Source of the DNA: Patiria pectinifera
Taxonomy: Eukaryota; Echinodermata; Asteroidea; Valvatida; Asterinidae
DNA: 64,000 bases
Reading direction: 5' to 3'
Assembly (NCBI GenBank): GCA_029964075.1
Contig: CM057135.1
Coordinates: 44,616,457-44,680,456, forward strand
The position numbers and the translations under genes are program-made. Under the pieces are notes generated by a model. The model searched no databases and was not told the DNA's origin. It saw only the letters and a program-made list of their open reading frames with translations. Position 1 is the stretch's first letter; each line of letters opens with the position of its first letter. Below, in pieces: positions 34,138 to 45,745 of the stretch.

Positions 34138-34879
34138 GACGCGTATACTTTCCTCTATCTACTGAGCCTTGCCGTTTCTTTCGGCCTTTTTTAAGAATCG
34201 GATGTACACCTAAAAACTATCGGCCCTTAATTTTGTTGATAAAGACGCGTATACTTTCCTCTATCTACTGAGCCTTGCCACTTCTTTCGGCCTTTTTTAA
34301 GAATCGGATGTACACCTAAAAACTATCGGCCCTTAATTTTGTTGATAAAGACGCGTATACTTTCCTCTATCTACTGAGCCTTGCCACTTCTTTCGGCCTT
34401 TTTTAAGAATCGGATGTACACCTAAAAACTATCGGCCCTTAATTTTGTTGATAAAGACGCGTATACTTTCCTCTATCTACTGAGCCTTGCCGTTTTTTTC
34501 GGCCTTTTTTAAGAATCGGATGTACACCTAAAAACTATCGGCCCTTAATTTTGTTGATAAAGACGCGTATACTTTCCTCTATCTACTGAGCCTTGCCACT
34601 TCTTTCGGCCTTTTTTAAGAATCGGATGTACACCTAAAAACTATCGGCCCTTAATTTTGTTGATAAAGACGCGTATACTTTCCTCTATCTACTGAGCCTT
34701 GCCGTTTCTTTCGGCCTTTTTTAAGAATCGGATGTACACCTAAAAACTATCGGCCCTTAATTTTGTTGATAAAGACGCGTATACTTTCCTCTATCTACTG
34801 AGCCTTGCCACTTCTTTCGGCCTTTTTTAAGAATCGGATGTACACCTAAAAACTATCGGCCCTTAATTTTGTTGATAAA
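34138..34879. repeat. satellite, exactly 7 x 106 bp
   Basis: Units start with 'gacgcgtatac' at 34138, 34244, 34350, 34456, 34562, 34668 and 34774. They are nearly identical; the main variable site is 'gccgttt' or 'gccactt', in the order G, A, A, G, A, G, A. The near-identity indicates recent amplification or homogenisation. Confidence 0.97.
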
Positions 34880-37090
34880 GAATATGATTTTGTTTGACAG
34901 GCCGTAACAACACTTTATGTTTGCCAAAAGCAGTCATTTTTGGCATCAAAATAAAGCACACGATTTCAAGTTTTCACTTATTTAGCCATCTTTGCCAAAC
35001 AGTGCATGTATCTATGCACTTTTCATGTTTTTTCTGTAGTCTCGAATAAATCTCGTAAAATATCGTGTACACTTTTGGGCAATGCGTCCGTGACCTCAGG
35101 ACAAGAAACTGAGGTCAAATAGGGCTATGTGCGTGACACGGCCACTGACTGTTCATAAGTTTGGCACAGTCCTTAGAACAAAACTAATCAGCAATTATTG
35201 CCACGAAGCAAGTTTTTAGTGCTTATCAGGGCATGCTCGGACGGACGGGACGGAACTCGTCGGGAAAACCGTCAGCACGGGTGGGAACATTTTATGGCGA
35301 TCGTGTAGCGTAGGGCCCCTGTTTTGTTTTGATCAAATTACATTCAAAAATGTTTTTTATTGCTAGAAAATCACCTAGAATCAAAAGCAGACTGTTTTTA
35401 ATTCTAATGACACCCGTTTTGCAATTTTGAGGTAGAAATCACGATTTTCCTGCGCCGTGCATGCTCACGGTATATTGTGCGGTGATCGCCATCTTTATTT
35501 TCGGGTTGTGTGTTGTGTCGCCGCGCTGTCATCGTCATTTTACCCCCAAGTTTCCCTCAAAAAAATCAAAACCCTGCCCTCTATCTATGACATACCTGTT
35601 TATTGAGAACCAACTAGTTTGGTCTGTCTAATAATTTTTTTAGTGGATTATGTTCCCTTAAGTTAGGAACCGGGCCCTACACACGTATCGCATTCCACGC
35701 AATTTACTTTGCGCACGCGCAAAATGGCGGCTGTACGCGCGCGTATACACGTGCCTCATTATCGGATTATGAATATTCATTATCAAAACGCGAAGTTACT
35801 CACCAATTAAACTACCCTATATCAGTGACGACATCGCCCCTGGCGGTTTCTATGCACCCCAGTTGTAAGGAGGCTTCATCAACATAATACATATTTGTTT
35901 AATCATAAAAATATCAGCTTGCAAAATCGTTTTGTGAAAGTTTGAATTTTAGTATGATTTTGCACGAAAATCGAACTTTTTTATGATATCTCATCAAATT
36001 TGGGTATTATTTTAAAAACCGGATTTTTTAGGGAATTCTCACTTCTTAAATGTAGTGAACGAGGGTGTATACTTCATTGTTTTCCTTACGGGAAAGCAGC
36101 TACTATTTTTTTTAATCGTCAAAATTTGTCCTTGAATATCATATTTTCGGCGACATTTTGACTCAAACACGCATGTGACTCGCGATGAGCATCAGGAAAT
36201 GTACACTGGGAAGTGGCTGAATGAGTACGAAATGCTGAATCCTTCAGGAAATAGAGGATTTTGTGCTTCTATTATGTCTTGTGGAAGTCAAGAAACCTCG
36301 GATCTGCCATTCTAAACCACGTACAACGACATGTCATGACTTGCATGCAAACCGATACTCGTGGGAAGAAATTTGACACCGTACGGACCACGCGGTGAAG
36401 TCGCCAGGCATCACGGGCACCGTGCAGTCTGCAACAGCGTGCCGGGAGTTGGAGCTCGCGCCCCCACAACACACATCGCTTTTGACTGGTGGTTATACTG
36501 TCGCTTTGGAGTCGAGTTTTGAGAGCTATACGGGTAAAAGGGGATTTGGTTCTGTTCAGTAAAATACGAAAACTGATTCAATTGCAAGTTGCCTTTGGAA
36601 ATTGGAGACTAAGAAGTAGAAGTTAACATACAATTCATGTAATTCCAACGGCCATGACAGGAACACTACTATTTTTTTTTCTTTTTTATAAATTTAAAGG
36701 CCAGAAAAAAAGGGGGGGTTCAATGAATTAAATTTTTGTTGTAGAAATCCTGTCGTTGAAATCGTTGAAAGTAATAATAGTCCTGTGGTATTTAAAAAAA
36801 AAAATAGGCCTACCCGATTTTTACCCACAACTTTACAGACAAAATATACAAATTAATTCATGTTTTAGACCAAGTCGTTTTTCACTGGGGAAAAAAAGAA
36901 AGAATAATATTGAATTTTTTAAAGGTTATAAAGAATGGAAAGAGACCAAAGCAAATAATTGTAAGTGGTCATACATGAGGCCCAAGAATATATAGGCTAG
37001 GGTTCTTTTCTCCATGCCAAACTCAAATCTGTCAAATTGTTTCTGATATCTATTATTTATTATGGTTGCGTTTTGAAATATTTTAACATT
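34880..37090. other. gap, partly CpG-richer, no gene identified
   Basis: GC and CpG rise near 35680-35760 ('acgcgcgcgtatacacgtg') and 36380-36480. No exon or domain could be supported. Small frames near 36272-36472 and 36756-36995 have no recognisable content. Confidence 0.45.
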
Positions 37091-37122
37091 TCTTATTTTT
37101 CCTTATGTGTACGTTTTTTTAG

Positions 37123-37226
37123 CCGTATGGAGATGCTTTGAGTGTCATCCGGGGACTGTCGTTCCTTCTGATGATGATGATGCAGACTTCTACAAGGAAT
37201 CTACAATGCCTGAATCTACAAGATGA
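37123..37226 (+). CDS. candidate terminal exon, unrecognised
   Basis: A strong pyrimidine tract and AG end at 37122. The following frame, phase-1 start, encodes VWRCFECHPGTVVPSDDDDA then DFYKESTMPESTR and stops at 37224-37226, with AATAAA at 37342-37347. The WRCFEC start is reminiscent of the end of a PHD-type zinc finger, but this is weak. A second frame through the exon is also open for 49 codons. No upstream exon was found. It lies on the opposite strand inside the AGA intron. Could be chance. Confidence 0.3.
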
Positions 37227-37341
37227 CATGATGAAGGACACTATGAAGAAAAGAACTATGACCAGCCTTTAAAAAATTAATTCAAAAATAACCCTTTTAT
37301 ATAATTGAAATATATTTTTAACTTGTTCCTATTGTAATCAT

Positions 37342-37347
37342 AATAAA
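37342..37347 (+). terminator. AATAAA polyadenylation signal candidate
   Basis: AATAAA 116 bp after the stop of the candidate exon at 37123-37226. Only meaningful if that exon is real. Confidence 0.3.
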
Positions 37348-38470
37348 GACCTTTATAAATTAAAATAAAATGTAAATTTTAACAAACATCTTGGGTCTAG
37401 CTTCTTCAAACGCTGGCATTGGAGTTAATTTAAAGATTGTAGTATGAGTTTAATATTAAATTCCAGTGATTTACTAATAACAAACAATTGATTTGTTAAT
37501 TATTTGCGAATTCTGAGGGTAGGAGATTCATGAACCATGCCCAAAAAGGCAAGATGACCAAACAGGAGAGGGTTTGAAACTGAAAATTGCAATGGTGGAC
37601 AAGGTTTGGCTAAATGTAAAGAAGGGGAAAATGGCAAATTTTATTCAAATAATGGTAGCAATTAAAATAAAAACTTATAATCTAATAATTACTATTTGTA
37701 CTTCTCCATTGGAATGGATTATCTTGTGATTTAAAAGACCCCCAGCTGCAATAAACAAGATTCTCACGGAACTGGTTAAGCACTCGTCAATCTGCCTATA
37801 CTTTTGCACGCAGGTAGGTTCCCTATACAATTACACGTAAACATGACATGGAAAGCGTGAAATACGCGAACGAGATGAACCTATCGTTCATTGCAAAAAA
37901 TATTAGCTCGGTTCTCGCAAAATTGAAAAATTACAATAATTCATGGAGTATTATAATAGCCAAGGGGAAATCGCAAAAAAAATCTGGTTTATGAGAGAGA
38001 AAGCAGAATCTGGGGCTCGTTTTTTGCGCGCGCAAAGTTCATGCGCGTTTTTGCATAGAGACGTCACAAACGCGTGCGTAATGCGTCTTCTCGCATGGTT
38101 TCGGATTACAATTATAATAATTAATGTGCGCATGCTCAGACTAAGCTTCCGCGGGTGTCATGTTTCACTAACGTACGTGTACATTACACGATCGCCAATT
38201 TGAGCATACATGTACATGTAGTTGCCGGGCCGAATAGGGCTGCGATAGGTAACACGGTAGAAATTTACGATGTTCATTTCTCAATGTCATCAAGTCAAAT
38301 TATAACAGAATTTTGTTTACACAACAAAAATAAGATTCAACTTGTGTTGAATAGCATGTGGAAATTGCGGTGCCCATTTCTGTCAGATGTGCGCGGTACA
38401 CACGTTTGTTCGAATAGGGGAAGGGCTTTTCATTGTGGCCCAATACATTGTATGGACATGTACATTATGT
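37348..38470. other. gap without recognisable gene
   Basis: AT-rich to about 37940, then a short CpG-rich patch (38020-38170). Nothing supported. Confidence 0.5.
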
Positions 38471-38556
38471 ATGCACTTCCGAAGCCAAACCGAACCGAAG
38501 TTTGGAGAAAAAAAATCGAACCGCAACCGAACCGAACTGAACCAAACTTTGAGGAT

Positions 38557-38798
38557 CAGTTGCAGCACTACTCTGACCTTACAATCCCCAAAGTCTATAA
38601 ATTGCAATGTCTCATCTTAGGTGGGGTCAGGAAACCAGACTATAAGAACATGGTTGGCTTTCTCAGATTTTCCAGCATCTACGAACCCAAAAACGTGAAA
38701 CAAGCCAGTTTAACAATATTTTCTATAGCATACTAGTCCTCCAAACCCATTTATTTCTAAAAATTGCAGCAAAAGCGAATGTTGTATATATATTCCTT
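38557..38798. mobile_element. TTAA-flanked MITE, 5'-truncated copy
   Basis: Right half of the element at 33530-34044, same orientation, ending ATTCCT before TTAA at 38799-38802. The left side is replaced by the GAACCG-rich repeat. Confidence 0.75.
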
Positions 38799-38839
38799 TT
38801 AATCTTCTTGTTGGCAAAAATCTCATAGACATTGCGCAT

Positions 38840-39340
38840 GTTTGATCATGACGTCATCATGTGATTATACACATATATATTTTTGAAGTTTTGAAATGTT
38901 TTGCCATATCTCACAAACACAATATGCTAGATTCAAATTCTTTTTGTATTATGCTTGTTAAGCAATAGATATATGCACAAAATTTGAGAAATGTGTGACT
39001 TAATGATGACGTCATCAAAAATGTGTTGTTTGTTTGTTTGTTTTTTAACACATACATGTGTATAAGGGAAGGTCCGATCGTCATGAAACTTGGTGTGCAG
39101 GTAGATAATAGTACTAATACACGCAATGACGTTTCAATGACGTTGTTGGTTGGTTTTTTATGATTTTTTTAATATTTAAAATTTTCTTCCATTTACAAAA
39201 TTTTACACTTCTGTTCATCAGATTGACTTTAAACTTGGTACAAACTAAGACCACAATTAAGAAATGTGCACTGATAACTTACGATGACGTCATCACGGGA
39301 CATGTGGCGTCATCATTAATGCACACGTTTCAAAGTCTCG
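38840..39340. repeat. TGACGTCA repeat, diverged unit
   Basis: Matches the 2441-2985 dimer ('gctagattcaaattctttttg', 'gatgacgtcatcaaaaatg', 'tataaggga', 'agataatagtacta'). Further palindromic sites near 39130 and 39280. Noncoding. Confidence 0.7.
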
Positions 39341-39671
39341 TATTGAGGACATTATTAGTCTGACGTTTTGAAAAATATGTCATGTCATCATGAGTCATCA
39401 AAAATGCAATTTCAATTTTCATCACAGAATCAGTCATTAAATTCAGCATTCCATTCATCCTGAAATCACAGATACTTATACCGTACATGAAACTGAACAG
39501 TATTTCAACTGGATTCTGCATGGACACACAAAGTATAAACTTGAAACATCATGAAAGGCAGAAAAGCCAGTTGCATTGTCCGTAGACAATCAACATCTAG
39601 TCTTCTTTCTTTCTTTCCTTTTTTCCAGACAATAATTCTCCGCGGGTTTTCTCCTAAACGATTTATGGTAT

Positions 39672-39822
39672 GAACTTGTAACTTTCAACATATATCGACC
39701 CTCGTCCCAAGTGGTACATATTACTCTGATGTCATGATGACATCATCGGGTGTCAAATTACAAGCATTTTTTGTTGAAAAAAATGACCAATGTCTTTCAC
39801 TTATAACTCTCAAACAAAATAA
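39672..39822. repeat. dispersed repeat paired with 47608-47770
   Basis: Shared text includes 'gaacttgtaactttca', 'atatatcgaccctc', 'gtgtcaaattacaagc' and 'aactct.aacaaaat'. A more distant third copy containing a TGACGTCA core is at 49240-49375. Confidence 0.75.
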
Positions 39823-39968
39823 AACATGGTAGCCCAACACCGTATGGTTGTTACTACAGCCTCTAGTTATTCTTCTTATTATTATCTTTTGAAATCTATG
39901 ATTTTTTCCTTAAAATGAAAAAAAAAAAAAAAGTTGAGCACAAACTGTAGAGATATGAAATGACTTAC

Positions 39969-40074
39969 TGGTTTCCATAGCCAACACTTCCATCACATTG
40001 CTGTTGCTCACAGGTGCTGCATCCTTGCTCCACTGCATCCAAGGCTGTCCCTCCAGATACAATAGTAGTCCAGG
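39969..40074 (-). CDS. AGA: AGA internal exon (aspartylglucosaminidase)
   Basis: A 106-nt exon with acceptor TTTTCCCCAG and donor GTAAGT. It encodes [18 protein letters not shown] followed by [16 protein letters not shown], matching the N-terminal alpha-subunit region of glycosylasparaginase, where a conserved closely spaced Cys pair forms a disulfide. It starts with two bases completing an upstream codon and ends with two bases (CA) completed by the exon at 19644-19691. The joined reading is collinear with the family across the junction. The signal-peptide exon should be at higher coordinates; I could not find it. No stops, so probably a working gene. Confidence 0.95.
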
Positions 40075-40194
40075 CTGGGGAAAAGATGCAAAGAATCAGC
40101 TATTCTATAATGTAAATAGTATCATTTAGCTGCATGCTGAAATGTTTATGGTTAGATCTCTTCGCTGTTGAGGACGTTTCTGAAGATCCATATC

Positions 40195-40780
40195 GTCGGT
40201 TGCACCACGAACCGACGTATCACATTTTTTTGTGTTTCAAGAAAAACCAATTTAAAGTTGGTCATTATTTTGTAGGCTCATTCCACATACATGTAATCCC
40301 TGTGTAAGAATTCAAGCTGTTTCGTTTTTGCTATTAAATTATAGATTGAACTGTATTGTATGCAATCAGTGTGCATCTGAGTTGCTTAATTTTTGAGAAA
40401 TTCTGTTCCAAAGTTATTCGTCACTTCGTGAAACAGATTTTTATCATGTTTATCGTATGTCATACAACGCGCGTAATAGTGGCCGTGTGCCAGATACGGA
40501 GATACGTCGGTTTGTGAAACGCTAAATTCCAATTTTTCATGTCGATGCTCCTTTGTGACGTCATAGCACTATGAGAATTAGCATGTAGTGGCGTATCGTG
40601 GTGCAGCATTTTTCATTTTTTAGAGATACGCCACACAGTCTAATTAGCGTTCTTAGTTAATTAGAACTCCGATCGGCATAAAACTTTCTGAGAAAGAGCA
40701 CTTTGATGAAATAAAAACGTTAATGACAAAAACTCAATTTGGCAAAAAATTGAGATACGCCGGTTCGTGGAGCGACCGAC
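40195..40780. mobile_element. MITE with GTCGGTTGCACCACGAACCG ends
   Basis: 27-bp imperfect inverted ends: GTCGGTTGCACCACGAACC at 40195 and its complement, ending GAGCGACCGAC, at 40780. The left end is itself a hairpin (CGTCGGTT facing AACCGACG). Subterminal words 'gatacgtcggtttgtg' (40503) and 'gatacgccacac' recur inside. Noncoding, 586 bp. Confidence 0.8.
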
Positions 40781-42464
40781 AATATGTTATGGTTTACTTT
40801 GCCATGTGTTCATTTACGCATCCAGAGAATAATTCCAATTGACAGTTCCAAAACTGTTCTGTGATGAACAGTTTCATGATATTACTAAAGCGCATTGAAA
40901 TACAATGACAGAAATTAATAACGTTCACCCACTATTTGCAAATATCTTTATTCTTACTCGGAAAGGCATTTACAGACAAAAATTGACAGCGACCAACAAC
41001 AAATACAATAAATATCTTTGTAGATAAAATGGACCACCTGCGGTAACTCTTTAAAAAGAAAGTGCATTGGATTTTTTTTTATATCACCAGGTGCTGATTC
41101 CTTGTGAAATGAGGATACCAGCTCACAACCAAAAAAATTGAGATTGTGTGACAAAAACATAAAGATTGGACTCTTTTTTGGTTTTGTAACATCGACCAGG
41201 ACCGATAAGGAGCTGTGATGGACCTGGGGGTGACTTGTGGATCCACTGTGCAGTACCAATGCATGATGATTGGTTGGCAGGCAGGTTTCATGACAAGAAC
41301 TTCGAGACAATGGATCTCTTCCGTCACCCTTGCAGTATACGCTTGTTTCCCCGGCCACCAATCAAAATAAAAGCAAATGTATCAAGCTTCAAAAACACTG
41401 TATATTTTTTTATTTTAATCAATTTAAATTATTTTGGTGCAAAAAGAGGAACAAATTCACCCTCTGATTTATGTTCTGTCATGGGATCATGGTAGCACTT
41501 TCGCCAACCATGTGTAATGAATGCAGACTGAATGAAGAAACCTCTTGCTTTCCATGATCAACAGCAAGTGACACGTGATTCTAAAACTACCGGGAATACC
41601 CCACATGAGAAATGGCCACGTACATGTACATGTACGTGCACTGAAAGTACAGCTACTCGAAACATATCGATACATACACCATAGTGGGTACCAGCGTGTC
41701 TGGACAAATAAACATCCTGGTTTTCCACGCAGTTGCATGTGGACAAAGTTATGATCTTTGAAGTAATTTGATGTGTACTGCAAAATTCGTTTGACTATTT
41801 GGTTGACCTTAATCAGAAGCGGTATTGAAGCAAACTGCCGGGAATTTGGTTAATAAACATGACAGTGTTTAAGCAAGATATTGTTTCATTCGACTCAAGA
41901 CAGCCAATACAAATTTAGTATTTTAGGGATAATAACATTATAAAGTAGGGCCTAACGTGCAAGTAAGTATTATTTCAACAATAATATGACGATTCTCTCA
42001 GAAATCTGCATTATCTACGCTGGTTTAATTTTAATTTCCAAATCCCAAACATTCCCCAAAAGATTCCTTCTTCTATGACAAGACCAATATTGCTTTCGAT
42101 GTTCCTATCCCTTCAAAGAAAAAATGTTGCACTTTATATAAACTTCATTTACCTGTCTATAATATTACACAAAATTTCCAGCGCCTTGAGTACCTAATTG
42201 TTGGTAGATACGTGCACTCTATAAGACTCTGGTATTATAATTATTATCATATTCCACACTGCAGCAGATAAATTATGTACATGTACATTTAAAGTCAAAA
42301 TGCAGATGCCTCCAGACATCAAGGGAGTGTAAACATGGTGGCAGTAGTCGGCAGTTATGCCTCTGTGGAGCCGATTGCATTCATCGCACACACGACTGCA
42401 GTCAACGTGTTCTGAATTATTTCAGTAACAATGGGGCCGGTTATAAGTCAGCTGTATTGATTTG
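40781..42464. other. gap without recognisable gene
   Basis: Includes an ACATGT tract at 41619-41640. I looked here for the first AGA exon and saw none. Confidence 0.5.
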
Positions 42465-42468
42465 TTAA

Positions 42469-42985
42469 AGGGAATATACAACATTTGCAAACATCGAAAA
42501 ATAAAACTACACAGTTTTTACGAAATACCTTACTAGGATGTTGGTAGATGACAGTCTAAACCATCCTGTAAAATTATGGCACCTGGTGTGCAGTCATTTT
42601 CAAGAAAATAGTATTTTTGTAAAAAAAAAAGTCAGCGGTGGTCGGCCGACCACCGTTGGAACAACCTAACTATTTTTCAACTACTGCTCCAAATTTACCA
42701 TTAATTTAATCAAAATTTTGTTTGCTATTTGTTACATGTTCATGAACGGGTGCAGGCCAGCTAGACTGTACCCTTACCTTACAATTTTCCGGCATCTGTA
42801 AATTGATCCATTTCATATTTAGTGGAGTCAGGGAACCAGAACAGTTTTGTTTTTCTTGGTTTTTCCAGCATTTTCGAACACAAAACGTCAAACATGTCAG
42901 TGTAACAATATTTGATCTATTATACTAACCCCTCACATACTTCATTTCTGAAAATTACAGCAAAGGCCAATGATGTATATATCCT
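42469..42985. mobile_element. TTAA-flanked MITE, complete copy 2
   Basis: TTAA at 42465-42468 and 42986-42989. 517 bp, same orientation and collinear with 33530-34044. An internal 'gtggtcggccgaccac' palindrome sits where copy 1 has 'gatcggccaatc'. Confidence 0.85.
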
Positions 42986-43239
42986 TTAAGAAGCCAGAAG
43001 AGTTTGATGTTTTGCTTGTAACTAATCGGTCTAACGATCAGTCAAACTGTTATGGAAGCGGTCAGAATGCAGTTTGACCTTTTCTTGAAGCTCCCTCACT
43101 TGATCTTTGTTGTCTGTGTATATTTTCCATGTTTATGAATTTATATCAAGGTTGAACTGCTCGTACTTGCATGTTTCCCCGAATTTTCCTGACGCAACAC
43201 AATTCGTCGCCAGCCACCTCAGTGCACCACGCATGCTTA

Positions 43240-43560
43240 TACTAGCGTTGTACATAGTGGTGTGCACGACCTGAATTCTCCAGTAATTTTAAGACTTAGT
43301 GACCGTAAATATTTTTTTGCATTAATTTTTGCAACTTTTATCACTTTTGGGGCCATTTTTTTATAGCTATCTTAGCACAAATGCAAATAGTTCAGGATGA
43401 AATTCGCATATAATTAGATTCCCCATTCAATAAGAACACACCAAAAACATCCCCCCCACTCACGCTCCCGCTACACGTCCCTACTGTATTTTGAAAGGTA
43501 TGTAAATGGGAAGCAGCTAGTACATTGTTCTTTTTTTGCCTTAAATGCTTTTCAAAAGAG
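43240..43560 (-). repeat. dispersed repeat family R3, reverse copy
   Basis: Reverse complement of 4926-5262 ('cacgacctgaattctcc', 'aaatagttcaggatgaaatt', 'gattccccattcaa', 'attttgaaaggta'). Confidence 0.7.
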
Positions 43561-43776
43561 GAGTCAATAGCAACAAGTCAGGTGTGTTTGTGTAAGGACA
43601 CAATACTGGAGAACAAAATAGGGCCTTGGGGATCAAAAATAAAGTTGCTTGTATTAATTTTGTTTCCCTTTCATAATGCTCGACCGGCCTTCCCTCAATA
43701 GAAAATAATAATGAGAAGATAACTTTTAACTCATCTTTCCTTTATTAGCAGCTTTATGTTGGTGATAAAGAGAAAG

Positions 43777-44917
43777 TTAACGTTAGTTACATGGTGTCCA
43801 CTTCCTGCTTGTAACCAGACCATAATTGGCAGAAATGGAGATAATTATAGTTTCTTTATTGCAATATAAGCTATTCATTGCTGAAAATCAAATATTTAGA
43901 CGATTTTTTTTTTATATAATATTTTGTCGCAAATTTAACAAGTGGACACCGTAACTAACGTTAAATAAAATGAGAGATTTAGCTGTTAAACCATTTTAAT
44001 AGCAGATCAATTGAAAATTTTATGACCACAGTGTCTCACAGTAAGGACCTCAGAGGGAAATTCATCCATTAAACATTATGTTCCTTTCACGATCTTATAT
44101 GGACCTCTTTTGACAATCTCTGTATCAAAATGTTACGTAAGTTACATGTGGACACCACATAGGCCTTCATAATTTACATAACTTTATATTATTATTGAGC
44201 CCAAACTGATATTAAATTGTTGTTCTCCATACTACCAAAGGGACCCATTTAAACTAATAAACAGCAATATTCCACTGGAAAGTTGTTGCTTGGAGATATT
44301 AACTATCGTATTATACAAAGTGCACATTGTAACTAATGCAACTTTGGTGTCCAGCTGTAACTAACGTTAAATCACATGCATGGCATTTTGTACTCCTATT
44401 GCTCTGGATATCACAGTAAATATTTTAAACTGCTAGATACTCCTTAGAAAGTAATTTGCTCTTCAAAACCATTTAGCTATTATTTACTTTTCTACCCCTG
44501 TAGCTATATAGTTACGTTAGTTACACCATTTAGTGGACACCATTTAACGTTAGTTACATAGTGTAGAATGACTGATTTTTTTTTGTGTAGATCAAATGTC
44601 CCAATTGTGATTAGATATATTGGTACACATGTAGAGTACAACATCACTGTTAGAGTATTTGGCCTTCCCTCCTAACACATAATGAATTAGGCATTCATTA
44701 TGTTGAATAAAAATGGACACCAAAGTGGTGACCCACCCTTAAATCTGAATTAAGGAAAGGTAAAGTTTGAAAACTTATGTCATTGTGTATAAAGGAACTG
44801 ATATTATGCTTCTGAAGACTCTATCATCTGAAATTACTGTAGGATACACCAAGGAGGGTTTATAAAGACCCCAGTAAATATGCTAAATAGGTGGACACCA
44901 AACGTAACTAACGTTAA
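43777..44917. mobile_element. element with TTAACGTTAGTTAC ends
   Basis: TTAACGTTAGTTAC then GGTGTCCAC at the left edge and the inverted GTGGACACC then GTAACTAACGTTAA at the right edge. The same paired motif recurs internally near 43942-43966, 44132-44160, 44326-44372 and 44511-44556, in both orientations. 1,141 bp, no transposase. Multiple internal copies of the end motif resemble subterminal binding repeats of DNA transposons. Confidence 0.7.
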
Positions 44918-45351
44918 ATAGTTTATCTGGCGTCCCAGTGCACAAACCAGAAATATTTTGAATACAGGTTACCTGTATTTGTAAAATTCATTCCATTACT
45001 AACAACTTCAATACAATATTCATCTGAGGAAATAAATTGTAAGCGTGTTTTTAATTCATTCAAAAAGGCTTACTTGTTATGTCCCGTTTTTAAGTGGTAT
45101 TTCGAGGTAAATTTTCACCAAAATCAAGAATTTTACCACTAAAAATTGAAAATTGTGGATTTTTTAAAATTTTATTTATCCCTTCAGACTTGTACCTAAC
45201 ATGTTAAACCACCAAAACAGACTTTACCCAACTATTTAGTTATCAGGAGTGACAACATTGAGTTACACCCTAAAAGTTGCCAGTATTGTGTCCTTACACG
45301 TTTACAAACACAAATGCCCCGCAACCATGACTGTTCCCATGACATAACACC

Positions 45352-45745
45352 ACTCTTTAAACATCAACTTACACGTGTACATGTACATGTACTTGGGTCA
45401 CATGGACGTTCATTGACATCTTTATTGTTTTCTGTAGCCACTTTGACAATGACCCTTGACCTTTCAGCCCCAAATGCAATAGGCTTCTTAGGATTACCAA
45501 GAACAATCCACAAACCAAATTTAAAGTTCACATGTAAGATTTGTATTGTTTTAGCCACAGTGACCTTGAACCTTGACCTTTCAGCCCCAAATGCAATAGG
45601 CTTCTTAGGATTACCAAGAACAATACACAAACCAAATTTAAAGTTCACCTGTAAGATTTCTATTGTTTTAGCCACAGTGACCTTGAACCTTGACCTTTCA
45701 GCCCCAAGTGCAATAGGCTTCTTAGGATTACCTAAGGCTTCACCG
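45352..45745. repeat. 117-bp minisatellite (three units)
   Basis: 'cagccccaaatgcaatagg' begins units at 45465, 45582 and 45699 (last with one change), an exact 117-bp period (39 codons), which is why both strands stay open for over 120 codons. Units include GACCTTGA and GACCTTT words, i.e. AGGTCA-type half sites on the other strand. A rearranged copy is at 3249-3450. Treated as noncoding. Confidence 0.9.

Larger units (their letters stand above)
19692..39968 (-). other. AGA: AGA intron of 20.3 kb, filled with transposons
   Basis: Bounded by a GTAAGT donor next to 39969 and an AG acceptor next to 19691. It holds the DIRS-B and DIRS-C remnants, a solo LTR, LINE-B, a 106-bp satellite, MITEs and TGACGTCA repeats. 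The DIRS elements run in the gene's own direction (minus), while LINE-B runs opposite to it. Confidence 0.85.

Noticed and set aside
34138-34879. CRISPR-like array
   Set aside because: Units are contiguous and 106 bp long with no unique spacers, in a eukaryotic sequence. It is a satellite.
41558-41783. Possible first AGA exon (a TWPF-like reading near 41625)
   Set aside because: The reading comes from an ACATGT microsatellite, the following residues do not fit the AGA family, and no donor in the right phase is present.
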